DNA from: Limnochordia bacterium
GTDB taxonomy: Bacteria > Bacillota > Limnochordia > Darwinibacteriales > DTU012
NCBI GenBank assembly: GCA_007116145.1
Contig: SKJB01000147.1
Coordinates: 1 to 33,398, forward strand
Reading direction: 5' to 3'
Length of the DNA: 33,398 nucleotides
Of this stretch, positions 16,943 through 24,987 are shown one piece after another. The notes under the pieces are model-generated. The model did no database searches. It saw only the letters and a program-made list of their open reading frames with translations, and was not told where the DNA came from. Positions within the stretch are counted from its first letter, which is position 1, and the number at the start of each line of letters is the position of its first letter. A program made the position numbers and the translations under genes.

Positions 16943-18058
16943 CTAAATTGCCGTTTTACTACGTGGATTCATTGTGTAGTGTGTGATGGCACCCACTGGA
17001 ATGGAAATACCTTCACCCACAATGGAACGTTCAATTAGGGCATTGGAGCCAATATAACTATTTGGTAAGATAACAGAGTCTTGGACATAAGCTCCCTTCG
17101 CAATATAAACACCACTCGATATCACAGAGTGTTCGACTCTCCCCCATATCGAACAGCCTTCGCCCACAATCGAGTCATGAACAACAGCAGTGGATCCTTG
17201 AAAATGTGGCGGCAAATTAGCTTGCGCCCCATGAATTCGCCAGTTAGAATCATTGATTTTTAAGAGAGAGTGGGGAGTGAGTAAGTCCATGTTTGCTTCC
17301 CACAAACTAGAGATGGTTCCCACATCCTGCCAATAACCCGAAAACGTATACGCTGACAGAGTTACGTTTTCTTCTAGCATAGTAGGAATAATATCCTTTC
17401 CAAAGTCATGTTGAGACAGTGTGTTTTCTTCATCCGATCGTAGCCACTGCTCTAGTACATCCCAATTAAAGACATAGACTCCCATGGATGCCAGATTGCT
17501 TTTTGGAACTTCTGGTTTTTCTTCAAATTCAATAATTCGATTGCTTGCATCCGTCTTCATTATACCAAACTGAGACGCTTGCTCTAACGGCACTTCAATA
17601 ACACCGATGGTTACCGCGGCTTGCTGAACCTTGTGGTAGTTAATCAGCTGACGGTAATCCATCTTATAGATGTGATCTGCTGATAAGATTAGTACATACC
17701 TAGGATTGTAACTCGCAATATAGTCTATGTTCTGGTAGATGGCATTCGCTGTTCCTTTATACCAGTGCCCACCATCTGCTCGGCTGTATGGAGACAGTAC
17801 AGTTAGTCCACCATGCTTGCGATGAAGATCCCAAGTACTCCCAGTTCCTAAATAGGAATGAAGCGCATGGGGTTGGTATTGGGTTAGTACACCCACTGTG
17901 TCTATCCCTGAGTTTGTGCAATTGCTTAATGGAAAGTCAATTAGTCGGTACTTACCCCCAAAGGGCACTGCGGGTTTCGCCATCTTTTTCGTAAGTGAAC
18001 CCAAACGACTACCCCGGCCTCCAGCTAATAACATGGCGATACACTCTTTGTTATTCAA
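16943..18058 (-). CDS. glgC: Glucose-1-phosphate adenylyltransferase (ADP-glucose pyrophosphorylase)
   Basis: GlgC makes ADP-glucose from ATP and glucose-1-phosphate, the committed step of bacterial glycogen synthesis. The 371-residue protein has the nucleotide-binding start [12 protein letters not shown], the effector-region [20 protein letters not shown], the catalytic-region phrases [12 protein letters not shown] and [13 protein letters not shown], and a left-handed beta-helix C-terminus (repeats such as [19 protein letters not shown]). I choose the TTG at 18058, because AGGAG is 8 bases upstream; the in-frame GTG at 18067 overlaps that site. No glgD, glgA or glgB lies beside it, but a debranching pullulanase gene lies directly upstream across a terminator, hinting at shared glycogen metabolism. 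Downstream is aconitase, with no shared pathway. Confidence 0.93.
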   Translation of the reverse strand: MNNKECIAMLLAGGRGSRLGSLTKKMAKPAVPFGGKYRLIDFPLSNCTNSGIDTVGVLTQYQPHALHSYLGTGSTWDLHRKHGGLTVLSPYSRADGGHWYKGTANAIYQNIDYIASYNPRYVLILSADHIYKMDYRQLINYHKVQQAAVTIGVIEVPLEQASQFGIMKTDASNRIIEFEEKPEVPKSNLASMGVYVFNWDVLEQWLRSDEENTLSQHDFGKDIIPTMLEENVTLSAYTFSGYWQDVGTISSLWEANMDLLTPHSLLKINDSNWRIHGAQANLPPHFQGSTAVVHDSIVGEGCSIWGRVEHSVISSGVYIAKGAYVQDSVILPNSYIGSNALIERSIVGEGISIPVGAITHYTMNPRSKTAI

Positions 18059-18134
18059 AAATATCACTCCTGCATTTCATATTTCCACTCATCTAAGCAA
18101 AGTATATGACGAAAAATGCAAAGTAGTACAAGAA

Positions 18135-18170
18135 AGTCCACAGTGGATGAATGCTTATCCACTGTGGACT
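18135..18170 (-). terminator. Terminator of the rhaB-fruK-pulA operon
   Basis: A perfect 14-bp stem (18135-18148 with 18157-18170, 8-base loop) lies 22 bases after the pullulanase stop codon. On the minus strand it is followed by TTTCTTGT, a modest U-tail. It separates the operon from glgC. Confidence 0.8.
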
Positions 18171-18192
18171 GACACGGGTACGATTCCCTACT

Positions 18193-20142
18193 CTACTTCA
18201 TGGTCTTTGATTGCGAAAAAGATGTCTGATCAACTAAGACATAACTAGTTTTGGCTGGAACTACCACCTTATTACCCTCAACGGTACCTAAACGAGCAAT
18301 ACCTGCTTTCTTTCCATTAACAACGATAACCCAGCGATCTCCAGGTAGATCGAAACAGCGACTGATGGTTGCCCCATTGAAGAGAACCACTATCTGTTCC
18401 CACGGATCATCACTAGCATTTGTCAGCACATAACCGAGTATTTGGCCGGCACTCATTGGTAAAAATCGTAAACTACTCTGAATTTCACCTTGCGTTTTCA
18501 TGGAAAAAGCAGGATGGGCCTTCCGTAAGCGAATCAGCCCACAGTAGTACTTGTAGACAGACTCAAAACGTGCCTTGCGGCTCCAATCTATTCGATTAAT
18601 GGAATCAGGAGATTTATAGCTGTTATGCTCCCCATTCTTCGTCCGTAAAAACTCCATTCCAGCATGTAAAAAAGGGATACCCTGGGAAGTTAAAATAATC
18701 GCTGCGCTTAATTTGTGCATTGCCATTCTGTCTTCTTCTGAATCACGGGCATTGGTTTTGGCTAGTTTATCCCATAGCGTGTAGTTATCATGGGCTTCCA
18801 CATAATTAATTGCCTGTGCTGGTTCAGCGGCCCAAGGAAAATGCGAATAGAGTACTTGGGAGAAATCCACTTGATCGTGGGAGGTGGCTCCAACTATCCC
18901 ACATTTGACACTTTCTTCCATTCCCACTGCTCCATTGACAAACCCTGGCTGTTCTCCAAGAAAGACATGCCCCTTAATTGCATCCCGGACATCATCATTA
19001 AAGACACCGGTTCCAGGTAATTCACGCACATTACCTTTTAAGGCCTTTAGTGGGTCGGGTAAGGGCGAATGCCCACCTGTCCACCCTTCTCCATACATAA
19101 TAATACTTGGATCGACGCCATTTAACGCACTCCGAATCTCATTGATGGTAAGGATGTCCATGAGCGCCATGAGATCAAAGCGAAAACCGTCAATTTTATA
19201 TTCGCGCGCCCAATACACAACAGAATCAAGGATCATTTTGCGCACCATGCTTCGCTCAGAAGCAAGCTCATTACCACATCCAGACCCGTTCGTGAAATTT
19301 CCATATGCATCCTGGCGATAGTAATAACCAGGTACTAACCGATTTAAGTGAGAATCCTCGGCTAAATAGGTATGGTTATAAACCACATCCATAATAACAC
19401 GAATACCTCGTTGCTTAAGAGCCTGAATCATCTGCTTAAACTCACGAATGCGAACCACGCCCTGGTGGGGATCGCTGCTATAAGAACCTTCTGGAATATT
19501 ATAATTTTGCGGATCGTAGCCCCAATTATACTCGTTGTTGTCAAACGCACGTTCGTCAATGGTAAAAAAATCATAACAAGGTAATAACTGAACATGAGTG
19601 ATTCCAAGTTCCGTTAGGTGATCCAACCCTGTCGTCACTTGCTTAGGGCCGCGGGTACCACTTTGTGTTAAACCTAAGTATTTCCCCTTATGCACGATAC
19701 CAGAATGGGCATCAATCGAAAAATCTCTCACATGCAGCTCATAAATAATCGAGTTAATAAAGTGATCCAAAGGAGGGCGTAGCAAAGTATCCCATCCTGC
19801 GGGATTTGTCAGCGCTAAGTCCACTATCATACCACGTTCACCATTTACCCCACAAGCTTTCGCATACGGATCAACGGCTTCCAGGGAGATGCCATTTACG
19901 GTTACTATATAATTATAATATCTACCATGATAATCACCGATTAATTCAAGAATCCATGTTCCTTGAATATCTCTAGACATATCATGGGATTCGCTCCGAC
20001 TGTCGTGACCAGTGGGATACGTTAGTAAGACCACCTTACTTGCTGTAGGGGCCCAGATGCGAAAAAAAGTGTGAGATGGAGTATAGTTCGCTCCGAGATC
20101 ATCACCAGAGTAATGTGCGGTAATTACGGTCTCTCTATTCAT
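18193..20142 (-). CDS. pulA: Type I pullulanase (glycogen/alpha-glucan debranching enzyme)
   Basis: Type I pullulanases cut alpha-1,6 branch points in pullulan, limit dextrins and glycogen. The 649-residue protein has an N-terminal CBM48-like module (about 8-115), then a GH13 barrel with the family hallmark YNWGYDP (205-211), VYNHT (254-258), nucleophile Asp323 in DGFRFDLM, acid/base Glu352 in MYGEGW, and transition-state Asp452 in VEAHDN, then a C-terminal sandwich. No signal peptide is seen, so it acts in the cytoplasm, probably on glycogen or imported dextrins. The ATG at 20142 has AAGGAAGG 9 bases upstream and lies 15 bases after the fruK-like gene; it is the last gene of the operon. Glycogen debranching (GlgX-like) is the alternative role, but the YNWGYDP motif favours pullulanase. 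Confidence 0.93.
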   Translation of the reverse strand: MNRETVITAHYSGDDLGANYTPSHTFFRIWAPTASKVVLLTYPTGHDSRSESHDMSRDIQGTWILELIGDYHGRYYNYIVTVNGISLEAVDPYAKACGVNGERGMIVDLALTNPAGWDTLLRPPLDHFINSIIYELHVRDFSIDAHSGIVHKGKYLGLTQSGTRGPKQVTTGLDHLTELGITHVQLLPCYDFFTIDERAFDNNEYNWGYDPQNYNIPEGSYSSDPHQGVVRIREFKQMIQALKQRGIRVIMDVVYNHTYLAEDSHLNRLVPGYYYRQDAYGNFTNGSGCGNELASERSMVRKMILDSVVYWAREYKIDGFRFDLMALMDILTINEIRSALNGVDPSIIMYGEGWTGGHSPLPDPLKALKGNVRELPGTGVFNDDVRDAIKGHVFLGEQPGFVNGAVGMEESVKCGIVGATSHDQVDFSQVLYSHFPWAAEPAQAINYVEAHDNYTLWDKLAKTNARDSEEDRMAMHKLSAAIILTSQGIPFLHAGMEFLRTKNGEHNSYKSPDSINRIDWSRKARFESVYKYYCGLIRLRKAHPAFSMKTQGEIQSSLRFLPMSAGQILGYVLTNASDDPWEQIVVLFNGATISRCFDLPGDRWVIVVNGKKAGIARLGTVEGNKVVVPAKTSYVLVDQTSFSQSKTMK

Positions 20143-20157
20143 TAGTACTAGCCTTCC

Positions 20158-21087
20158 TTAGAGAATTTCAATTGTCACTAAATCGAGAAAAAGTGCTATC
20201 TCATGTAATGGGCGAAAACTTGTGCCCTCTGTGGTAACAGTTGCTGTGGCTGTTGCGGTGGCAAAGTGCACCGTATCCATCCATGAGTGCCCAAGCTGGA
20301 GATAACCTAGGGTTGCAGCGAGCATAGCATCCCCGCATCCGACTGTGCTACGAATGAGAGGAGCAGCGCCTCGTGCCCACACCTTGTGTTGATTATCAGC
20401 GAACAGAACACCATCAGATCCTAATGTTAAGACAACAAACTCAATGCCTATCCCTAACCACAGATTTACAACTTCCACTGCCTCCTCGATGCGTTCAATC
20501 TTAATATTCGAAAGATACTCTGCTTCCATCCGATTTGGCTTGATCATCCAGGGCAACTCCTTAACCCCAGCCACCAACGGAGGACCACTAGTATCAAGCA
20601 CACATTTAACCCCACGCGACTTGGCTAAGGCAATAATCTTCCCGTAAAAATCTTGTGGCACTTGCGGCGGCAGACTACCAGCCAACACCAGATACGTACA
20701 CTCCTCCACATAACGCTCAATGTCTGCAAGCAAACGGGTCAAATCGGAAGGCGTAGGAGTGGGGCCTAGCGCATTGAATTCTGTGGTATCACCAGTGGCC
20801 CCGTGGTATAGCTTGGTATTGATTCGAGTAGACCCTGCATCTAACCAAGTGAAACTCGGCATTACCTTACTTGGTAAACCCTGCAAGACTATTTTTCCTG
20901 TATCACCAGCTAAAAAACCCATTGCCCGACTCTCAATCCCTAATTGTGCCAACACCACTGAAACATTAATTCCTTTGCCTCCACAGTCTAGCTGAGCACG
21001 TTCCGTACGATTCAACCCACCAACAACAAGATTCTCCACCCAAATCGTATGATCGAGTGCCGGATTCAAGGTTACTGTAATGATCAA
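20158..21087 (-). CDS. fruK: PfkB-family hexose-phosphate kinase, probable 1-phosphofructokinase
   Basis: The 309-residue protein begins MIITVTLNPALDHTIWV, as in FruK/LacC kinases, with the sugar-binding GGKGINVS (36-43) and the ATP-site motif STVGCGDAMLA, whose Asp253 is the catalytic base; the usual GAGD is GCGD here. FruK phosphorylates fructose-1-phosphate to fructose-1,6-bisphosphate; the close relative LacC uses tagatose-6-phosphate, and sequence alone does not settle this. No fructose PTS gene is in view, which weakens a classical FruK role. The start is a TTG at 21087, with GAGGTGG 6 bases upstream. It lies 61 bases after rhaB and 15 before pulA, so all three are probably one transcript. 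Confidence 0.82.
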   Translation of the reverse strand: MIITVTLNPALDHTIWVENLVVGGLNRTERAQLDCGGKGINVSVVLAQLGIESRAMGFLAGDTGKIVLQGLPSKVMPSFTWLDAGSTRINTKLYHGATGDTTEFNALGPTPTPSDLTRLLADIERYVEECTYLVLAGSLPPQVPQDFYGKIIALAKSRGVKCVLDTSGPPLVAGVKELPWMIKPNRMEAEYLSNIKIERIEEAVEVVNLWLGIGIEFVVLTLGSDGVLFADNQHKVWARGAAPLIRSTVGCGDAMLAATLGYLQLGHSWMDTVHFATATATATVTTEGTSFRPLHEIALFLDLVTIEIL

Positions 21088-21148
21088 TCGTTACCACCTC
21101 TTTACCGTACTAGGGGAAGTACTGTTAGCATTGCCATTGTCCATACTT

Positions 21149-22579
21149 TTAACGCGGTAGATATTCCTTTAATGGAACAGAACGAGAAACAAGTTCACGC
21201 CCTTCCGAGAGGTTGGCGATTTCTCCCTTTGCCATTAATTGAACAAGCATATTACCCATGGCAGTGGCTTCAATTGGTCCGGTAACCACTCGTTTTCGGG
21301 TAGAATCTGCGGTGAATTGGCATAACAGTTCCGCTTGAATTCCTCCTCCAACCATGTGAATTGTATCAACAGTATGACCAACCAATCCTTCGAGCTTACC
21401 TAAAGTCGTCTCGTAACTCTTTGCTAAACTCTCATAGATGCAGCGAGCCATTTCCCCATAATCTTCTGGTTGCGGTTGATTCGTTGACTGGCAATACTCG
21501 CGAATCGCTGTAGGCATATCACTTGGACTGAGAAATCTCGCATCATTTGGATCGACGCTACACTTGAAAGGTTGTGCTGCAGCCGCTGCCTGCGTGATTT
21601 GATCGTAACTTATGTTTAAACCAGCCCGATCCCAGCTACGCTTACACTCTTGTATTAACCATAGTCCACTGATGTTCTTTAAAAACCGTACTGTATTGCC
21701 CACTCCACACTCATTGGTAAAGTTCTCTTTGAGGGAATGTTCATTAATAATCGGCGCCTCCAATTCCATTCCTAATAAGGACCAGGTTCCACTACTTAGG
21801 TATGCATCCCGGGTACTATGTAGAGGTGTAGCTGCTACGGCGGATGCGGTATCATGACTACCCACAGCGATAACTGGTAAGTCTGCCTTCACCCCTAATT
21901 CTTCTTTGAGTCCCGCCGTCATCTGCCCAACTGTATCGCCAGGAAAAATGAGGGGACTCATAATATCCAAAGGTATATCGAGGGCTGTAAATAACTCCTT
22001 TGCCCAACAAGCTTCTGTGGGATCAAATAATTGAGATGTGGAACTAATGGTATGCTCGTTGCTTTTCTGACCCGTCAAGAAATAGTTAAGAAGATCGGGG
22101 ACAAATAGTAGACTCTTCGCGTTATCTAAAACCCAAGGCCGATATTTCCGATCTGCATAGAGCTGCACGATGGTGTTGAGCTGCATAAATTGGATTCCGG
22201 TTTTTTGATATATTGCGGCTGGTGATACCTTGTTAAATATTTCGTCTAACAAACCATCTGTTCGCTTATCGCGGTAATGAAACGTTTGGCCTAATAGGTT
22301 CTCCCCTTGGTCGAGAACACCATAGTCGACACCCCACGTGTCCACCGCTACGCTTGCTATTTGATTATCTGTTAACTGCATCGCTTTTTGGAGTCCTTTT
22401 TTTATCTCACTAAAAAGACGAAGCATGTCCCAATACAAATTACCATGAATTTGATCGGGCCCGTTACTAAATTTATGCACTTCTTCTAAAGCAATCGTTT
22501 TACCATCATAGCGCCCAAGAATGGCTCGTCCGCTGGAAGCACCGAGATCAAAGGCTAAGAGATTTACTGTTGGTTTCAT
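21149..22579 (-). CDS. rhaB: Rhamnulokinase
   Basis: RhaB phosphorylates L-rhamnulose to L-rhamnulose-1-phosphate in rhamnose breakdown. The 476-residue FGGY-family protein shows the RhaB start LLAFDLGASSGRAILGRYDG (7-26), the phrase SVAVDTWGVDYGVLD, the HYRDKRTDG substrate region, GSHDTASAVAATP, and the C-terminal nucleotide site HMVGGGIQAELLCQFTAD. The ATG at 22579 has GGGAGG ten bases upstream. It is the first gene of a minus-strand operon (rhaB, fruK-like, pulA) and faces away from the Gfo/Idh gene across a 170-base regulatory gap. No rhamnose isomerase (rhaA) or aldolase (rhaD) gene lies in the window, so either they are elsewhere or the substrate is another deoxy-ketose. Confidence 0.9.
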   Translation of the reverse strand: MKPTVNLLAFDLGASSGRAILGRYDGKTIALEEVHKFSNGPDQIHGNLYWDMLRLFSEIKKGLQKAMQLTDNQIASVAVDTWGVDYGVLDQGENLLGQTFHYRDKRTDGLLDEIFNKVSPAAIYQKTGIQFMQLNTIVQLYADRKYRPWVLDNAKSLLFVPDLLNYFLTGQKSNEHTISSTSQLFDPTEACWAKELFTALDIPLDIMSPLIFPGDTVGQMTAGLKEELGVKADLPVIAVGSHDTASAVAATPLHSTRDAYLSSGTWSLLGMELEAPIINEHSLKENFTNECGVGNTVRFLKNISGLWLIQECKRSWDRAGLNISYDQITQAAAAAQPFKCSVDPNDARFLSPSDMPTAIREYCQSTNQPQPEDYGEMARCIYESLAKSYETTLGKLEGLVGHTVDTIHMVGGGIQAELLCQFTADSTRKRVVTGPIEATAMGNMLVQLMAKGEIANLSEGRELVSRSVPLKEYLPR

Positions 22580-22662
22580 CCTGATTGTTCCTCCCGAAAT
22601 AAGGTTATAAATACTTATTCTCTTTTATTGCATAGATCGTGTACCAAACCCTCCTTTTTCCA

Positions 22663-22674
22663 GTTAATATTAAC
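22663..22674. repeat. Perfect 12-bp palindrome in the divergent promoter region
   Basis: GTTAATATTAAC reads the same on both strands and overlaps the -35 box of the predicted plus-strand promoter, between rhaB and the Gfo/Idh gene. Its place suits a regulator site controlling one or both directions. AT-rich DNA yields such palindromes by chance fairly often. Confidence 0.45.
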
Positions 22675-22699
22675 AAAAAAATTCTAAGCAGGATATAAG
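22670..22699 (+). promoter_or_regulatory. Sigma-A-type promoter for the oxidoreductase/TIM-barrel pair
   Basis: TTAACA (22670-22675) and TATAAG (22694-22699) are separated by 18 bases and lie about 50 bases before the start codon at 22750. Each box is one base from consensus. The -35 overlaps the palindrome at 22663-22674. Confidence 0.5.
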
Positions 22700-22749
22700 C
22701 CATATATTCTTGAATAATTACAATAATTGTTAAAAATGGAGGTGGAAAC

Positions 22750-23922
22750 ATGATTGAAGGAAAAGAAACGGTAATAAAGACTCGCGTGTTACGCCACGGG
22801 GTAGTGGGTGGTGGTACAGGTTCGTTTATTGGTGATGTTCATCGTAAAGCTGCAACCTTTGACGGTAAATCTGAACTTTTAGCTGGCTGCTTCTCGCGCG
22901 ATTGGGATGTAACAAAACAAACAGGTCAAATGCTAGGTTTAGATAGCCAAAGGTTATATAAAACCTTTCAAGAAATGGCTTTAGCTGAGGGTACGCGTGG
23001 AGATGGCATTGATTATGTAAGTATTTGTACGCCAAATTATGCCCATTACGAGATAGCTAAAATATTTCTGCAACAAGGTATCCATGTGGTCTGCGATAAA
23101 CCATTAGCACTAACGGTGGCTCAAGGAGAGGAACTAGCAGATCTTGCCCAAAGGAACGATTTACTTTTCTGCGTAACCTATGCCTACTCAGCCCATCCGC
23201 TCCTCTGCCAGGCACGTGAAATGATTCGCCGTGGCGAAATCGGTGAAATCCGGGTGGTTGTTGGCGAATATCCACAAGGATGGTTAGCCGATAATTTAGA
23301 GGATACGGGCCAACGACAAGCAACCTGGCGCACCGATCCAAAAATGGCAGGCATCTCCAATTGTGTCGGCGATATTGGTAGTCACATTGAGCATACTGTA
23401 TACTTTCTCACGGGTTTGAAGATTAAGTCGCTCTGTGCTAACCTTACAGCTTTCGGCGAAGGACGCGAACTAGATACCAATGCTGAGGTTTTAGTGCGAC
23501 TCGAGAACGGTGCCACTGGCTCTTATTGGTGCTCCCAAGTAGCAATCGGCAATGATAATGGTTTACGAGTACGTATCTATGGTACTAAAGGCGCAATTGA
23601 GTGGGAACAAGAAAATCCTAACAGCATGAAAGTAACTTTTGCCAACGAACCTGTGCAAATCTATGGGCGCGGCAGTGGCTACCTATATCCAGAAGCCTCG
23701 GAACTCTCTCGAATCCCAAGCGGTCACCCTGAAGGATACTACACTGCATTTGCCAATCTCTATAACGCCTTTATTAGTGCTCTAATTAAAAAACAAGCTG
23801 GCCTCACCTTAACTACAAAGGATTTAGATTTCCCTAATGTTCATGATGGAATTCAAGGCATTAAATTTATCCATGCATGTGTAGATAGCTCAAAACAAGG
23901 AGCTGTCTGGGTTAACTTATAG
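22750..23922 (+). CDS. Gfo/Idh/MocA-family sugar oxidoreductase (first of three)
   Basis: The 390-residue protein has an N-terminal NAD(P)-binding fold with HGVVGGGTGSFIGDVHRKA (16-34), the conserved CDKPLA (115-120, with Lys117 the catalytic lysine), and the catalytic GDIGSHIEH (207-215, Asp208 and His212), followed by the beta-sheet domain typical of the family. Members oxidise or reduce a ring carbon of sugars, glycosides or inositols. The ATG at 22750 is preceded by GGAGG at 7 bases. The next gene, a xylose-isomerase-like TIM barrel, begins 20 bases after its stop, so the two form an operon, the only plus-strand one here. Such pairs occur in inositol catabolism (IolG with IolE/IolI) and in 3-keto-glycoside cleavage (DgpA with DgpC); I cannot tell which applies. 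Confidence 0.9.
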   Translation: MIEGKETVIKTRVLRHGVVGGGTGSFIGDVHRKAATFDGKSELLAGCFSRDWDVTKQTGQMLGLDSQRLYKTFQEMALAEGTRGDGIDYVSICTPNYAHYEIAKIFLQQGIHVVCDKPLALTVAQGEELADLAQRNDLLFCVTYAYSAHPLLCQAREMIRRGEIGEIRVVVGEYPQGWLADNLEDTGQRQATWRTDPKMAGISNCVGDIGSHIEHTVYFLTGLKIKSLCANLTAFGEGRELDTNAEVLVRLENGATGSYWCSQVAIGNDNGLRVRIYGTKGAIEWEQENPNSMKVTFANEPVQIYGRGSGYLYPEASELSRIPSGHPEGYYTAFANLYNAFISALIKKQAGLTLTTKDLDFPNVHDGIQGIKFIHACVDSSKQGAVWVNL

Positions 23923-23942
23923 AATTTGAGGAGGAACTGCTA

Positions 23943-24935
23943 ATGGCACGACCAATTACACTATTTACCGGCCAATGGGCTGACATGAGTTTTGAAGATA
24001 TTTGTCAATTTGCAAATAACGCTGGTTATGATGGTTTAGAAATCGCGTGTTGGGGCGATCACATGGATGTAAAGCAAGCTGCTACCAATCCAGCATACAT
24101 CGAAAATCGCAAGGCGATTCTAGCTAAGTACAACTTGCAATGCTGGGCTTTAGGTAACCATCTAGCCGGACAATGTGTGGGCGATGATTGGGACGCACGC
24201 TTGGACAACTTTGCTCCTGAAGCGGTTAAGGGAAACCCAGAGAAAATTCGCGCCTGGGCAATTAGCGAGATGTTAGCAACAGCCCAGGCTGCTAAAAATA
24301 TGGGTTGTGCCGTGGTAACAGGTTTTACTGGATCTCCAATTTGGAAGTATCTCTACTCCTTCCCCCAAACTACTGAAGAGATGATAGCAGAAGGTTTTCA
24401 ACGGATACTTAAATTATGGACTCCAATCTTTGATGAGTTCGATAAACAAGAAGTAAAATTCGCCCTGGAAGTCCATCCAACCGAAATTGCCTTTGATTTC
24501 TATACCACCGAGCGGCTGTTCAAAACGTTTAATCATCGTCCCACCCTTGGCTTAAACTTTGATCCTAGCCACTTACTCTGGCAAGGTGTTACACCCCACA
24601 TCTTTTTGCGAAAATTCGCCAACAAGGTTTATCACGTCCACATGAAAGATGTGGCTGTTAACCTCAACGGTCGAACCAGTATCTTAGGCTCTCATATTGA
24701 ATTCGGAGATGCCCGCCGAGGTTGGAACTTCCGTTCTTTGGGTCATGGTGATGTTAACTTTGAAGAAATCATACGTGCCTTAAACGATGTGGGCTACACC
24801 GGTCCTCTATCCGTCGAATGGGAGGACAGCGGCATGGAACGTCAGTTTGGCGCTAAAGAGGCAAGGGAATTCGTAAGCAAAATTGACTTTGCACCGTCTG
24901 CTGTCGCTTTTGATGATGCGATCAAAAAATCGTAA
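23943..24935 (+). CDS. Sugar phosphate isomerase/epimerase-like TIM barrel (xylose-isomerase-like, AP2Ec family)
   Basis: The 330-residue protein has the fold signature of the AP endonuclease 2 family, with probable metal ligands Glu176 (LEVHPTE), Asp207 (NFDPSH), His233 (HVHMKD) and Glu292 (SVEWED). N-terminal FTGQWADMSFEDICQFANNA and YDGLEIACWGDH form the first strands. Related enzymes isomerise or epimerise keto-sugars, dehydrate inosose, or eliminate the aglycone of 3-keto-glycosides. The ATG at 23943 has GAGGAGG upstream. Being directly behind a Gfo/Idh/MocA gene, it most likely acts on that enzyme's keto product. It ends 12 bases before a strong terminator. Confidence 0.88.
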   Translation: MARPITLFTGQWADMSFEDICQFANNAGYDGLEIACWGDHMDVKQAATNPAYIENRKAILAKYNLQCWALGNHLAGQCVGDDWDARLDNFAPEAVKGNPEKIRAWAISEMLATAQAAKNMGCAVVTGFTGSPIWKYLYSFPQTTEEMIAEGFQRILKLWTPIFDEFDKQEVKFALEVHPTEIAFDFYTTERLFKTFNHRPTLGLNFDPSHLLWQGVTPHIFLRKFANKVYHVHMKDVAVNLNGRTSILGSHIEFGDARRGWNFRSLGHGDVNFEEIIRALNDVGYTGPLSVEWEDSGMERQFGAKEAREFVSKIDFAPSAVAFDDAIKKS

Positions 24936-24947
24936 TCAATCCTAGAT

Positions 24948-24987
24948 ATAAACGTCCCTTCTCTGCAGAAGGAGACGTTTATTTTTT
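24948..24987 (+). terminator. Rho-independent terminator between convergent genes
   Basis: Arms 24948-24962 and 24967-24982 pair through 15 bp with one bulged A (24973) and a four-base loop. TTTATTTTTT follows on the plus strand. The minus-strand side has no U-tract, so it serves mainly the TIM-barrel operon, though its tail abuts the stop of the convergent radical SAM gene. Confidence 0.9.

Noticed and set aside
18884-19321. A 145-codon plus-strand frame
   Set aside because: Antisense shadow inside the pullulanase gene; low-complexity, proline- and serine-rich product.
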